A DNA stretch of 64,000 nt from contig CM077827.1 of assembly GCA_039720395.1 (NCBI GenBank), positions 8,657,991-8,721,990 of the forward strand, given 5' to 3'. The DNA is from Liquidambar formosana (Eukaryota > Streptophyta > Magnoliopsida > Saxifragales > Altingiaceae). The stretch's first letter is position 1. Each line of letters begins with the position of its first letter. A model generated the notes under the pieces. That model worked only from the letters and a program-made list of their open reading frames with translations, was not told where the DNA came from and did not search any database. Both the position numbers and the translations under genes were made by a program. Shown here piece by piece: positions 34,819 to 47,090 of this stretch.

Positions 34819-35532
34819 CCAGAACCCCTCTCCCGCACCCCCCCTCGTCGACAGCCCACCTCTCTCCCGTACCTTCCTCCTCTTCCCTCTTCTTCTCTTC
34901 TTCTCTTCTTTTTTTTTTTTTCTTTTCCTTCCCAGAACCCCTCCCACACCTCCCCTCGTCAGCAGCCCTCCCTCCCCATCATCGGAAAAAATGGAGGAAT
35001 ACACAGATTTAACCACAGAAAAAAAAAAAAAGGAGAAGAAGAGGGAAGAGGAAGAACCTCCCGTCGCCAGCACCCCAACCCACCAGAAAAAATGGAGGTT
35101 TTGAAAAAAAACCTCCCTCGCCAGAAACACACGGATCTGACCAGCAGCAAAGGGGAAAAAAAAAAAAAAAAAAAAGAATAGGAAGAACCTCCGGTGGCGG
35201 GCACCCCACCCCACTGGAAAAAATAGAGGTTTTGAAAAAAAAACCTTCCCCACAGATCTGACCAGCAGAGGAAGGAAAGAAAAAAGAAGAAGAAGAAGAA
35301 GAAGAAAGAAGAGGAGAAGGAGAGAGAAGGGGAAGAACCTCCGTCGCTGTTCTCCCGTTGCCGTCTTGTTTGGGGGGGGGGGAGTGGGGTGGGTGAAGGG
35401 GTGGGTGAGGGTTAGGGTTATTTAAAAGAGGGGTGTTTTAGTCTTTTAAAGGAGTTGGTATATATATTTGGGGGGGTGGGGATATCAGGTGGGGGCAACT
35501 TAACCCTTTGGGGGGTTGCAATAGCCGTTCCC
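34559..35532. mobile_element. Mutator-like non-autonomous element
   Basis: Terminal inverted repeats of about 45 bp: left GGGAATGGCTATTGCAACCC, right on the other strand GGGAACGGCTATTGCAACCC, then AAAGGG and a run of C. A perfect 9-bp TSD, AAATTTAAT, flanks it (34550-34558 and 35533-35541). The interior is T/C-rich on the left and A/G-rich on the right, with CTCCGGCAACATTCTCCG repeats near 34680-34740; the long open frames there come from base composition. A terminus fragment of the same family is at 50445-50490. Confidence 0.9.
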
Positions 35533-35798
35533 AAATTTAATAGCCCAGGCCCTGCCCGGAAGAAAATGTGTAAAGGTCGGCCCAATGGCCTACAAACACA
35601 ATATGGTTATTGGAAAATGAAAATCAACTTGTAGTAAGGCATTAAATATTCACTTTAAGATAAATGGACCTTAATTGCATGGAAATAAAGATTAAAACAC
35701 TAAAACAACTAATTCCGTGTTAAAAAAATTGCACAAGTCTTTGCACTAGGTGTTATCGAATCCCCTCCCCATATCTATACTACCTATAAAAAGACGAA

Positions 35799-37101
35799 TC
35801 TATACTACCTATAAAAAGACGAATGTTAGAAAAACTTTTGATTGACTAATATACCCTCATTTTAATTTTTAAATACACAACTACCAGCCCTTCTGTATAA
35901 ATAGGAAATATTGCAATACAAAAACTATGATTCTAAAAGACTTTGAAAACACACATACCTTAACACAAAACTATATATATTCTAAAACACCCATACCTTA
36001 ACAATAAAACACAAATACGTATTCAAAGGAAACGGAAGAATTTCCTTAATATATAAAACTCAAATATGAATGAATTCAAAGGAAACGTAAGAATTTTTAA
36101 AAAATAGGAAGCCTTAATATATTCTAACACATACCAGGAATATGGAAACTATAATTGTAAAACAACAGCCTACTGTAAATAAACAGCCTACTGTAAATTT
36201 AATAGAATAGGAAACTATAATTCCTATATAACAATTAAACAGCCTACTGTAAATTCCATTCTTCTCCATCAAGCAGCTTCAACCTTCTCTCCACCTTTTC
36301 CATTGACTGCAACTTCTCCCTTCTCTGGTTAACGGTAACTTCTCCCTTCTCTGGTAAGTTTTGCTCTGCAAATTATAATACATATATGCTACTGTTAGAA
36401 AACTGCAAATTATATATATATGGTACTGTTAGACAAGAAGTTTGATTTTTGATGAATTTATAAGTTAGATGGATGAATTTATAATGATAATAGGTACTGT
36501 AATTAAAAATTAAAAATTAAAAAACGAAAAATCATATGAAACAAAAACTGAGAAACAAAAAATACATAGATTATTTATAAAAAAAATACATACATTAGTG
36601 AAAAAAAATAGAAACTAAAACTGAGAAACAAAGAGAGACGGAGAGAAAGGAGATGAGGTAGAAAGAAAGAGAGAGAATAGATCTGCGCAAAAAAAATTTA
36701 TACCATGAAAAAAAATGAAACTAAAAGAAATTAAAACTAAAACACAGTATATCTGGAGAAAAAAAAAAAAAAAAAAAAAAAAACTTCACACCCAAATACT
36801 TATATCAATGGATAAAAAAAAGAGAAATCTAAAAAACTGAAAGAAAACAAAGAGAAAAAACCCAGAAAAATAAGTGGAGAAAAAAAGATAAAAAATAGAA
36901 AACAAACTCATTATTTCGATCCAAACACATAGATCGGTGAAAACAAAAATTGAGACAATGAAAACTTAGAAACAAAGAGAGACGGAGAGAAAGGAGATGA
37001 GGTAGAGAGAGAGAGAGAATAGATCTGAGAAAAAAAAAATTTTACCGTGAAAAAAAAAAACTGAAACTAAAAGAAATTAAAACTAAAACACAATATATCT
37101 G

Positions 37102-37137
<36 letters not shown>

Positions 37138-37504
37138 AAACAAACAAACTCACATCCAAATACTTATGAGTAACGGAGAGAAAGGAGATGAGGGAGAGAG
37201 AGAGAGAGAGAATAGATCTGAGAAAAAAAAATGAAACTAAAAGAAATTAAAACTAAAACACAATATATCTGGAAAAAAAAAAAAAAAACAAACTCACATC
37301 CAAATACTTATGAGTGAATAAAAAAAATAGAAATCTAAAAAAGTGAAAGAAAGTGAGAGAAAAAACCCAGAAAAATCAGTGGAGAAAAGAAAAAAAAAAT
37401 ACAAAACAAACTCATTATTTCGATCCAAACAGATAGATCGGTGAAAAAAAAAAATTAAGACAACAAAAACTGAAACAAAGAGAGACGGAGAGAAATGAGA
37501 TGAG

Positions 37505-37544
<40 letters not shown>

Positions 37545-37875
37545 GATCTGAAAAAAAAAAAATTATACCGCCCCAGAAAAATCAGTGGAGAAAAGAAAAA
37601 AAATAATACAAAACAAACTCATTATTTCAATCCAAACACATAGATCAGTGAAAAAAAAATTGAGACAACAAAAATTGAAACAAAGAGAGATGGAGAGAAA
37701 GGAGATGAGGTAGAGAGAGAGAGAGAGAACAGATCTGAAAAAAAAAATTATACCGTGAAAAAAAAAACTGAAACTAAAAGAGAATGGATCAGAAAAAGAA
37801 ACAAAAATCTGTAAAAACGAAGAGAGAGAGAGAGAATAGAGTGGAGATGAGTGTGTGCGTGTGTGAGAAATGAGG

Positions 37876-37915
<40 letters not shown>

Positions 37916-39950
37916 TAAGAGAGAAACATAGATTTTTTTATTATATGTTTGTGTGTGCGTCTGTGTGTGTGTGTGTGGGTGAGTTTAAAAAAACACTGTC
38001 CACTGTTTTTTATTATGTGTTTGTGTGTGCGTCTGTGTGTGTGTGTGTGAGTTTAAAAAAAACTGTCCACTGTGTGCGTGTGTGTCTAGCTGTTTAAAAA
38101 AACAAACAGAGTAGAGGATGTGATTGGTTGTAAGGGTATTTTAGACAAATAGGTATGAGGCAAAAATGATTAGGGGGGAAAAAACAGTGATTTGCCCATG
38201 TTGCCTTCGTAATTAAAATCTATCGGTTGGCTCACTATTTGATAAATTTGTAAAGATGGACCACTTTGAAGTTACTATTTTCTAGGTGGACCACTTTAAA
38301 TTGTAGATTTTGAAAGTTTGTTTTTATTGTATCCTTATATATTATAGTTGGTGCACACATGCGTTGCACGTAGCTAATTTTATAAAATTTTGATTTAAAA
38401 AATCTAGAAATTTAATTAAAATTTTTAATATAGAATTATATGGAAAACCAAACAGAGCAAAGGATGTTAAAAATGAGCCCTTTATTCAACTAATTTATAT
38501 GGATCAACTCACTTTTAACCAATCAACTTATAGCAAAAATACAATAATACTAAATCCAAAGGGCAAAAAAAAAAAAAAAAACTTAATGCATATCACTTGA
38601 ACCCGAGTATAAGGGCCCATTGGTCTAAGCCCAGCCCAATAAACCATGGTATGAAGAAAGATCAATTATGCATGTGGCAGCCTAAAAGCAGAGAGTTGAT
38701 TAATGCTCATAGAGCTGGCTTATATGAATGAATGGTGGGCTAGTGGCCTTCCGATGTACCAATGTGCGAAGAGTGAAAACGAAAAAAAATAAATATTTTT
38801 TTTAAAAAAAATGTGAGAAGGGTGAAAATGAAAAATAAAAATAAAAAATTTAAGTGAAAATAATTAAAAAATTTAAAGCCTATCAAATAAGTACAGGTAC
38901 AAGCGTACAGCAATTGGCAAGACATTAGAATTATTGTTTAAAATTTAAAAATTTTATTGATCAACTTATAGATATCATTATATCTTTAATTTTATTTTTG
39001 GTCTGGTTGAAGTTGTTAAACCGCGTGCATATGTGCGCGCGCGTGTGTAATAAAATTGGAGAGATTTTTTTTATTTGGTTCACGCGTGTGTGTGCGTCTG
39101 TGTGTGAGAAACAAAGAGAGAGAGAGAAAAGAGAGAAAGAGAGATATTTTTTTATGTTGCCTTATGAGACAAACTGAACAAATAGATTTTTGTATTTAAT
39201 AATAGTCTTTTATTTTTGCAGTGCTTTCAAACGGTCGTTCATAATATATAGTGAGGTATGTTAAATATTTCACATCATTTTACATTAAAATAGTATTATT
39301 TGTCAATTGAATTTTTTTATTTTAAATGCATATTGTTACATAAGATTGATAATTCTTTTAAATGCATACTGTTACATAAGATTGATAATGCAATATAGGT
39401 TTAATGCAATATATGACTGTTATGTTTTGCCTTTTTTTTTATACTTTTGTGTTCATATTTCTATCCGGAAATGAATTGAATTTTTTGATTCTATTCAAAA
39501 AGCTGTTCAAGGTATCGAGGTACGTTATTTCTTCCAAAATATTTTAATGTAGATGAGCATTTTTTTTTATATGCAATGAAGGCTATTGATACGCTATTGA
39601 TATTTTTCCTATTTGTATATGGCATTTTTTTTTTTTTTGGCATATTGTTACGTAATAGGATTATTGCAATATAAAATTGTTACGATTTGCCTGTCTTTTT
39701 ACTCTTTCTCTTTATATATTTATATCGCAAAATGAATTGAATTTTTGGATTGCTTTCAAAACGCTATTCATAGTATCAAGGTATGTTATTTCTTCCAAAA
39801 TATTTTAATGTAGATCATAATCTTTTTATATGCAATATGTTAATGATATTTTGCCCATTTGTAGATGAGCATATATTTATTTTTTATATGCAACATGTTA
39901 TTAATATTGTATAGTAAAATAAACAGGAAATAGCTTTATCATACTTTTTT
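35799..39950. other. Non-coding 5' part of the Helitron
   Basis: About 4 kb without a gene. Repeats of 200-350 bp built on GAGACGGAGAGAAAGGAG recur at about 36633, 36980, 37155, 37481 and 37687, with (GA)n runs between. (GT)n units of about 85 bp occur twice at 37935-38065. A pair around TTATTTCTTCCAAAATATTT occurs at 39526 and 39786. CAGCCTACTGTAAAT occurs three times at 36166-36255. Confidence 0.7.
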
Positions 39951-40064
39951 TAGGGAAGCACAATCGTATCTTTAAAAATGGCATCTCTTGAAGGTTTGAA
40001 CTCTGTACAATATTAGTAAAATTTTAATTACATATTAAAAATTTTAATTAAATTTTTAGATTTA

Positions 40065-42230
40065 ATGAAACAATATATGTCAATTTCAGATGAAATTATA
40101 ACCACTCAAATTGCTGAACAAATCAACAAATATGCACAATTAACTACTGATGAAAGAGAACAATACATTGAAAGAGTGGGAGAAAGGAGAAGAAAGAGTA
40201 CCAATACTGCAGAAACGGGAAATAGGAGACGAAGAATTGATTGGTTACTTAGAGCTCAATTAAACTTATATGAATCCCAAGGTTGGTATTAAATTTTACA
40301 AATTTTAAAAATTAAAAAATCTGAACAAAAATAATACCTTTGTTAGTGAGCTAATAATATGCAATACCCTTTTATAGGACGAACAATATACGAACCAGTA
40401 TGTTCTGATCTGGGGTGTTAAAGAAACCTCGCAATTGTCTCCATTGTGGAGTGGAGAAATTCGAGTATGAACCACCGACTTTTTGCTGTGACAACGGTAA
40501 AATAAAATTGGCCACGGTCGATGTACCCGAAGAGTTAGAAGACTTATTTACATCAAGCTCTGAAGAATCTATAGAATTTCGAAGAAATATACGAGCTTAC
40601 AATAGCATCTTCTCATTCACATCGCTTGGAGTTCATCTAGATAAAGAGCTTGCAACAACAAGACAAGGTGTCTATACATTTCGTGCGCAAGGGCAAATGT
40701 ATCATGATCTTCCATCATTGGTGCCTGAACAAAATGACCCACGTTACTTTCAACTGTACTTCTATGATACTGATAATGAACTCCATAATAGAATGAGAGC
40801 AATACAAGAGGCCCATTTAAATGAAAGGATTGTTGAGAAACTAATTATAGTTCTTGAAGGGAATCCATACGCTCAATTCTTGCGTAGACTGAAAGACTTC
40901 CCTTCGTTAGATAATTTTAAAATCAGTATTACAAAGGATGTCAAACGAGATCAATGAGTTTATAATGCTCCATCAGCAGACCAAGTTGTTGCCATCTGGA
41001 TTGAAGGAAATAATCCTAATATACCACTAGAAAGGGAAATTATAGTTCATTCACACTCCGGCAACAGACATAGAGTGAGACATTATTTCGGCTGTTACGA
41101 TCCGTTACAGTACCCATTGCTACTTCCAAAAGGTGAAACTGGATGGCATCAAAATATCAAGAAGCTGAATTGTTTGGATGATGATGTCGAAAATGAAGCT
41201 GTTTAAAACAACAACTCAACTACACCAAATTTTACATCTACAGAAGACATTTTTAATGAAGAAGTAGAAGGTAATGACATATCTAGGTCTCTTTCCATTG
41301 TAATTTTTGAAGCAAATGACTTAAAACAAAAACAAAAACAAACTAATTTAATTTCAAATGTCTTATGAACTTAGATGTTGGACCTGAAAAAAGAACAAAA
41401 GTCTCATGCCGAGAGTACTATTCGTACAAGCTGCAGATAACACGCTATTATTGGCCAGTAGATTATTGCAACAATTTGTAGTCGATATGTATGTAAAGCT
41501 CGAGACAACTAGGTTGGACTACTATAGGAGAAAACAAACGACCATAAGATCAGAACTTTATCAAGGGATAGTGGACAGTGTTATTTCTGCTGAAACCAAA
41601 GGTTGTCAAGTTGGCAAAAGGATGATCCTCCCTGCGTCTTTCGTAGGCGGCCCTAGAGATATGCGTCGTAGGTACCTTTATGCGATGGCATTGGTCCAAC
41701 ATTTTGGAAAGCCAGACCTCTTCATTACAATGACATGCAATCCAGAGTGGAGGGAGATTAAAAATGAACTAAAGCCTGGGCAACTTCCGCAAGATAGGCC
41801 CGATTTAACTTCGAGAGTATTCCGAGCAAAACTACAAGACCTAAAGGACCAATTGTTCAAAAAAGAAATATTTGGGAAAGTAGCAGCACACGTTTACGTC
41901 ATTGAATTCCAAAAGAGGGGTCTTTCGCATGCACATATGTTAATAATATTGAAACCCGGATACAAGATCACAACTCCAAATCTATATGATAAATTTGTAT
42001 GCGCAGAGATTCCAGATGAACGCGACTATTCACTTCTACATGAGATGGTTGTTAAACATATGATGCATGGCCTTTGCGGTGAAAAGAATAAAAAAAAACC
42101 CCTGCATGAGAGACGGAGAGTGCAAAAATCATTACCCACGGGCGTTCTGCTCGAAGACAATGCAGGGAAAAGATGCATACCCAATCTACAGAAGAATTGG
42201 ACCTACTTCATTGAAAACAGCGTAGTGAAG
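40065..42230 (+). pseudogene. Helitron Rep/helicase-type protein, Rep part only (broken)
   Basis: An N-terminal exon may lie at 40065-40292. The Helitron-specific N-domain reads CLHCGVEKFEYEPPTFCC and RAYNSIFSFTSLGVHLD. A TGA at 40955-40957 replaces an expected arginine before VYNAPSADQVVAIW, which fits CGA to TGA decay. GCYDPLQYPLLLPKGE follows, then a stop near 41203. The Rep core (41406 on) has LLQQFVVDMYVKLETTRLDY, ELYQGIVDSV, LPASFVGGPRDMRRRY, MTCNPEW and the HUH motif GLSHAHMLI (H codons 41928-41936). A frameshift lies near 41435 and another in the A-run near 42090; past it the other frame reads CMRDGECKNHYPRAFC and DAYPIYRRIG. The second Rep half and the helicase are missing. Confidence 0.9.
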
Positions 42231-42305
42231 GGTGTAAATGAAAGATTCTCGAATGTTCATAAAGAAATTGAGCTGTCGCTAAATGTGCATACCGAAGTCA
42301 ACTAA

Positions 42306-43063
42306 GCAAAGACAGAAGTGACCTTAAAGAATCTGAAATACGACTTCATAACATTTGAAGAAGCAATTAAACAAGGGGATGGAAAGAAAACTTTTGGTAC
42401 GTATTCTTAAATGAAAAAAAGAAAATGCGTATAACTTGCTATATAAAAGTCTATATATTAACATTATGAATCCCTTGCAGATATTATAGGATTTGTGATA
42501 GACGTGAAGCCACTGGTTAACATAAACAAAAAAAATGATGAACGAGGGCCAATAAAGATGCGAGAGATCATTATCAAGAATACAGAGTAAATCACAAACC
42601 CTATATGACTTTTCCATTTAATATCCTACAATAGAATATATTCAATTACTAATTACAATCAAATCATTTTTTACAGATCGGAGACTCTTCAAGTTACTCT
42701 ATGGGGTGACTTGGCAGAAAGCGAAGGACACCTGCTTGAAAGATTAACCAGAGAAAAGCCAGTGATTGCCATTTCAAAAGGAAAAGGAAGCATCTATGAG
42801 AGTAACATACCAATTAATTATAATTAATGAATTTAAAATTTTTTAAAAAATAACTGATATTTAACAATTTTATGTATTTTTGATTGATTCACAGATGAAT
42901 TCCGTCTAATCACTGTATCAGTTACAACAATACAGATAAGTCCAGACCTAGAACAAGCAAAGCAAATGCAAAAATGGTATAATCAAAACTTATCTCATAT
43001 TCTGGAATATATAATGTTTTCTTCAAAATGTGTAATGCATATTTAATAAATAAAGAAATATAC

Positions 43064-43112
<49 letters not shown>

Positions 43113-43159
43113 TATAAAATAATACAACATGCAGGTTCACATCGCTCATTGGCAGTGAT

Positions 43160-43196
<37 letters not shown>

Positions 43197-43791
43197 TATA
43201 AAATAATACAACATGCAGGTTCACATCGCTCATTGGCAGTGATGACTATGAACAATTTTGTTTACTGCTAAAGAAAATAAAAGATGCTAAAACAGTGACA
43301 AGTGAAGATCTGCAGAATGGAGAAATATTTAATACAGAGGTACCAAAACAATTAGATGATATGTAATGATTTCAAATTATTTACTGATACGCAAATATAA
43401 TGATTTAAACATCTCTCAAATTGCAGAAATTCTACTGCTGCTTCAACGAAATAATTAATCACATCAATAATCAGAACACTCCATGGTACTATAGCTGTAC
43501 AATATGTAACAGCAAGATCACAGGCGAGGGGGAGAAATCAAAATGCCCAAAATGCAAAAAAGAAAAACCAGAGTACACTCCAAGGTAAAAACATTCTTTA
43601 TGCCATAAAATGCAAAAAATTTAATACGGATAACTAACATTACGTTTTTACATGAAAATAGGTATATGGTCCAAATGGAAGCTGTAGATGAAAAAGGAAA
43701 GGTTTATATTACTTTATTCAATGACATAAAAAAGTTAACTGGTTGTACAGTTTCAGAATTTATCGAATCACATGAAAAGTTAATAAAATAA
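42306..43791 (+). CDS. RPA1-like single-stranded DNA-binding protein of the Helitron (exons 1-7)
   Basis: Seven exons with GT/AG borders and matching phases: to 42396, 42481-42586, 42677-42801, 42895-42976, 43219-43339, 43427-43584 and 43662-43791. The product resembles the C-terminal DNA-binding domains of replication factor A large subunit: FVIDVKPLVNINKKNDERGP and VTLWGDLAESEG are OB-fold-like, and a C4 zinc finger reads CTICNSKITGEGEKSKCPKC. RPA-like genes are known cargo of plant Helitrons and probably protect single strands during transposition. The N-terminus is unclear: the frame upstream of 42306 meets a stop, exactly where the Rep and helicase sequence is lost. Exon 5 has a duplicated 5' border. 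Confidence 0.75.
43060..43260. repeat. (TA)n with an 84-bp tandem duplication
   Basis: The block from the (TA)n tract through GATATAAAATAATACAACATGCAG and the first 31 bases of RPA exon 5 occurs twice; the acceptor is at 43135 and again at 43219. Only the second copy continues into the full exon. Confidence 0.9.
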
Positions 43792-43856
43792 TGCCAAAAA
43801 TTAATTATATGCCAAATAATCACAATGTTACTAACTTTGTTTACATTTTATGGCAG

Positions 43857-44057
43857 AATAACACAAACTCCAAGTTCTACATGAAACTGATTCGTCAGAC
43901 TGGCCGGAAATTTAAGTTCATCATAAAATTGAAGAAAATTGATGACTTCATTCGAGCAAAAAATAGTTACATTGTTGAAGAAATTGAAGAAATACCAAAC
44001 GAAGAGTCAAAAGAAAGTGAAGATAACAAAAAATCAAAGAGGCAGAAAAAAAATTAG
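43857..44057 (+). CDS. Probable last exon of the RPA-like gene
   Basis: After ATTTTATGGCAG the frame reads NNTNSKFYMKLIRQTGRKFK and FIIKLKKIDDFIRAKNSYIV, then an acidic and basic tail (EEIEEIPNEESKES ... KSKRQKKN) and a stop. It fits an RPA C-terminus. The donor linking it to exon 7 is not certain; exon 7 also has its own stop at 43789-43791. Confidence 0.6.
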   Translation, partial: NNTNSKFYMKLIRQTGRKFKFIIKLKKIDDFIRAKNSYIVEEIEEIPNEESKESEDNKKSKRQKKN

Positions 44058-44337
44058 ATTCAAAGACAGAATACTTAGATTATTTCTTTCATATTAGAAT
44101 TTCATTACAAACATATGTTTACCTAATTTAATGACAATTTTTGGATGTTTTGGCATTTTTACAAGTTTAAAACGATTATTATTTATACATTTAAATACAT
44201 AGAATTCATACTATTGCAGTTAATGCATAAATGTTCAATTGAATGTAGTTTATGATAGACTGGTGATTAAAAGTTGGTTAATATTGACACGTGCAACGCA
44301 CGTGTGCATCAACTAGTATATATATATATATACACAC

Positions 44338-44800
44338 ACAGTTATGTTTTTGTACCTCTTATATTGATCCAATGTACTTCATATTCCACTAAAACACATG
44401 ATACACCATCCAATGTGGGTGTTAATATAATTTATATCAACACGTTCTTACTGGATCATCATCCTATATATATATATAGTTATATACCCATCAGCACTAT
44501 ACATTGGGGGTTATCCCACTAATGCACAAGCTACAACTCCCAATGCGGGTGTTGATATAAGTTATATCAGCACCTGTATTTTTTTATTTTTATTTTTTTC
44601 TCATATATGAGCCACGGATGATGATCAGGTAAACACGTGTTAATATAACTTTATCAACACCCTGCATTGAGAGTTGTACTTTATGCATTAATGGGATATG
44701 AAGTACATTGGACCAATGCAATTAGTACAACCCTCACTGTACAGTGCTAATATAACTTATATCAACACGTGCTGATGAGAACATAACCGTATGAGCCACC
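44338..44800. repeat. Palindromic repeat beside the Helitron 3' end
   Basis: The outer arms are inverted (AGTTATGTTTTTGTACC at the left; on the other strand CGGTTATGTTCTCATCAGC at the right). Inner motifs such as GTGTTGATATAAGTTATA and CCAATGTACTTCATAT recur on both strands. A partial copy of the right arm is at 56080-56180. Confidence 0.6.
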
Positions 44801-45586
44801 TCCAAAAATTTGCACAAGTCTTTGCAACCTTTTTAACCAAACGTTAATCATCTAAACAACACATAATTTTATTATCATTTTCCTTCCACATGTATCGCGT
44901 ACATTGTATTAGTCTATATAAATTAATTAACTATTCGTTTGTGTGAAGTTTTGCATGTATATATACTCTGTACTTTGATGGTCACGATTCACGATGAGAA
45001 AGTAGCAAGTGGTTTTGCACTGCTATATCTTCAAGTAACCTAATTCTTATCATATAATCAATCATCCAATATAAAAGTATGGAGAAAAATTAGAAATGGC
45101 TGAAAATGACAACCACAATAATAATAATCTATGACAAACCAAACACGTGGTGGAATTTCCTACCAAACTCCATGGGTTTCTAGTATCAGGACGTAATTGA
45201 TAATTAATGGGTCACCCAATTGCTCTTCGAGGATATGTACAAAATAATTAATCAGGCACAACAAACTCCCTTGTGACCGATGTATAAATTAATTATCATC
45301 AATAATTATTGCTCTGAGTACAAGTACGAAGGTCTCCTTCATTTAATCTAAGAATTACCTTCATCGCATATGGTTCATAACAAATTTCCTTCCGGTGTGT
45401 TAGGTCATCCCATGAATGCTAGAACTTCAATTCCTATGGTTTGTGAATAGTACGTCAGAGGATTGCGTATAAGTCATATTTGTTTTGAATTTTCAGTATA
45501 TATTATTCATGTTCATGTAAGGGTAAAGTTAAGAATTTAGTTAAGGTGAGATGAACTCATTAGTGTTTAATTTGTGTAAATGGTAG
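44800..45586. other. Intergenic stretch without recognisable gene
   Basis: No coding frame, RNA gene or repeat structure was recognised. Confidence 0.5.
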
Positions 45587-45595
45587 AAACAAGTG

Positions 45596-45769
45596 GAGAA
45601 AAACTTGTGTAAAACCATTGTATGGGCAGGCTGGTAAGACCAGCCAATGGAGGGAGAGAAAAGTGTCTTTATTAGTGCAAAAAGGTACACTGATAAAGGC
45701 ACTTTCCTCTCCCCCCATTGGCTGGTCTTACCAGCCGGCCCATGCAACAGTCTTATACAAGTTTTTTCC
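45596..45769. mobile_element. Mutator-type palindromic MITE
   Basis: The ends are GAGAAAAACTTGTGTAAAAC and, on the other strand, GGAAAAAACTTGTATAAGAC. The whole 174 bp is palindromic (GCTGGTAAGACCAGCC on the left, GGCTGGTCTTACCAGCC on the right). A perfect 9-bp TSD, AAACAAGTG, flanks it (45587-45595 and 45770-45778). Confidence 0.85.
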
Positions 45770-45778
45770 AAACAAGTG

Positions 45779-47080
45779 ACCATGATAGAGGAACAAAAGC
45801 TTTGGGACTTATGAGACTATGACCCACATGCATAACTGCAATATTGGTGCAGAATTACATATTAAATGATATATACGAAAATTAAACACCCCCTCACCCC
45901 CCCCCCCAAAAAAATAAAAATAAAAAAGAATAGTGCTTTTTTTTAGGGGGGGGCGACAATGGGTTTAATGTGAATAAATTCAAAAAAATTTAAAAAGGAG
46001 TATTTAAAAAAAATTAATTAACACATTATAAGATGGCAACAATTCTTCGATTTTCATTTAAATCAGTTAAACTCTCTCATTCAAAACAAGGTGGACCCAA
46101 GTGTCAAAAAAAGGCATACAGCATTGCTTTTTTTTCTTTTTTTTTTTTTTTTGACTAAGAGAAACCAGGAGAAACAAACAAAAGAAAAGAACAAGGAAAA
46201 AAAAAAAATGCAAAAACCAAGACCTACTATAAACATCTCTAAAGTTGACTCTCTTTTAAAAGATGGGCTCTATAGGGTTTGGGTTCTTCTATCATTCGGT
46301 AGAAAAATAGAGGAATAAAAAATAAATTTTTTATTGTTACCATTATTGTAAAAATGGCTCTACAGGTAAATTAAATATTCAACCAAAAAGGACACCCTTG
46401 TTGAATATAAAGCTCTTGTGAATCACATTGTCTTCATTAATTTTTGGGTTCGATCAAGACGTACTATAGCCTTTAATCACCAAAGATTCACCCTCGCAAC
46501 TCTGCCAACTTTAGTCTGCTATATATAAATAAACCCATTAAGCGTGTCACTCTATTCTGGTCCCTACAATCCTCTTCCCATTTGGACAGATTGAATGCCT
46601 ATCATTTATCCTCAACAACTTCCCCTATAGATCAATCTCTAAGTTGATGGCCATAGCAAATTCTGATAATGTTCTTATTCAATTGCCTTTAATTATTGAA
46701 TGAAGATATGAACGGCAATCTCAGAGACCTGGCCCAAACCATTATGATCGAGCTAGTCTGTGAATTTGATAGGTGGCCACTATTATTGTCAATGCAAGTA
46801 GCTAGTGTAGTATTGGAACCTGCATTTTTTGGGTTCATCTACTGCTTTCTCAACCAATACATTGCCTTCACCTAAGCCATTTGCAATTTTCGTACAAGGA
46901 ATTAAGCTGAGTTCCAAGGGCAATTTCTGTCTGTGTGGTACTCGAACCACTTGATGTCTCTTCGCTTGAGATAATATTTGTGCAATTCATCAACTTGATT
47001 AGTTTTAACCATCTAATTTTCTAGACTATCTTTTTTCTTTACTTTCTTTACCAAAACATTTGTCCTCGAAAATCAACATG
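45779..47080. other. Intergenic stretch without recognisable gene
   Basis: Poly-C and poly-A at 45898-45920 and poly-T at 46130-46152. No gene was recognised; the sequence just before 47090 has no copia-type coding continuity. Confidence 0.5.
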
Positions 47081-47090
47081 ATTCAGTGAG

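Larger units (their letters stand above)
35774..44317 (+). mobile_element. Large Helitron with Rep and RPA-like genes
   Basis: The 5' end is TCTATACTACCTATAAAAAG after an A; the 25 bp at 35774-35798 is repeated exactly at 35799-35823. The 3' end is CTAGT (44313-44317), preceded by the hairpin ACACGTGC-AAC-GCACGTGT (44287-44305). This TC...hairpin-CTRRT layout defines Helitrons, which move by rolling-circle replication without target duplication. Inside are a broken Rep gene (40065-42230) and an RPA-like gene (42306-44057), the known gene set of plant Helitrons except that no PIF1-type helicase is recognisable. 36600-38080 is simple-sequence and tandem repeat. Confidence 0.93.

Noticed and set aside
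34554..35253. Long open frames of up to 200 codons on both strands
   Set aside because: They are runs of F/L/P or K/R/E from T/C and A/G tracts inside the Mutator-like element.
43791..43856. Separate small gene starting at ATG 43791
   Set aside because: The frame continues into a segment with an acceptor and RPA-like C-terminal sequence, so an intron read-through is the simpler explanation.
45541..45783. 80-codon open frame on the minus strand
   Set aside because: It lies across the palindromic Mutator-type MITE and reads its inverted arms.
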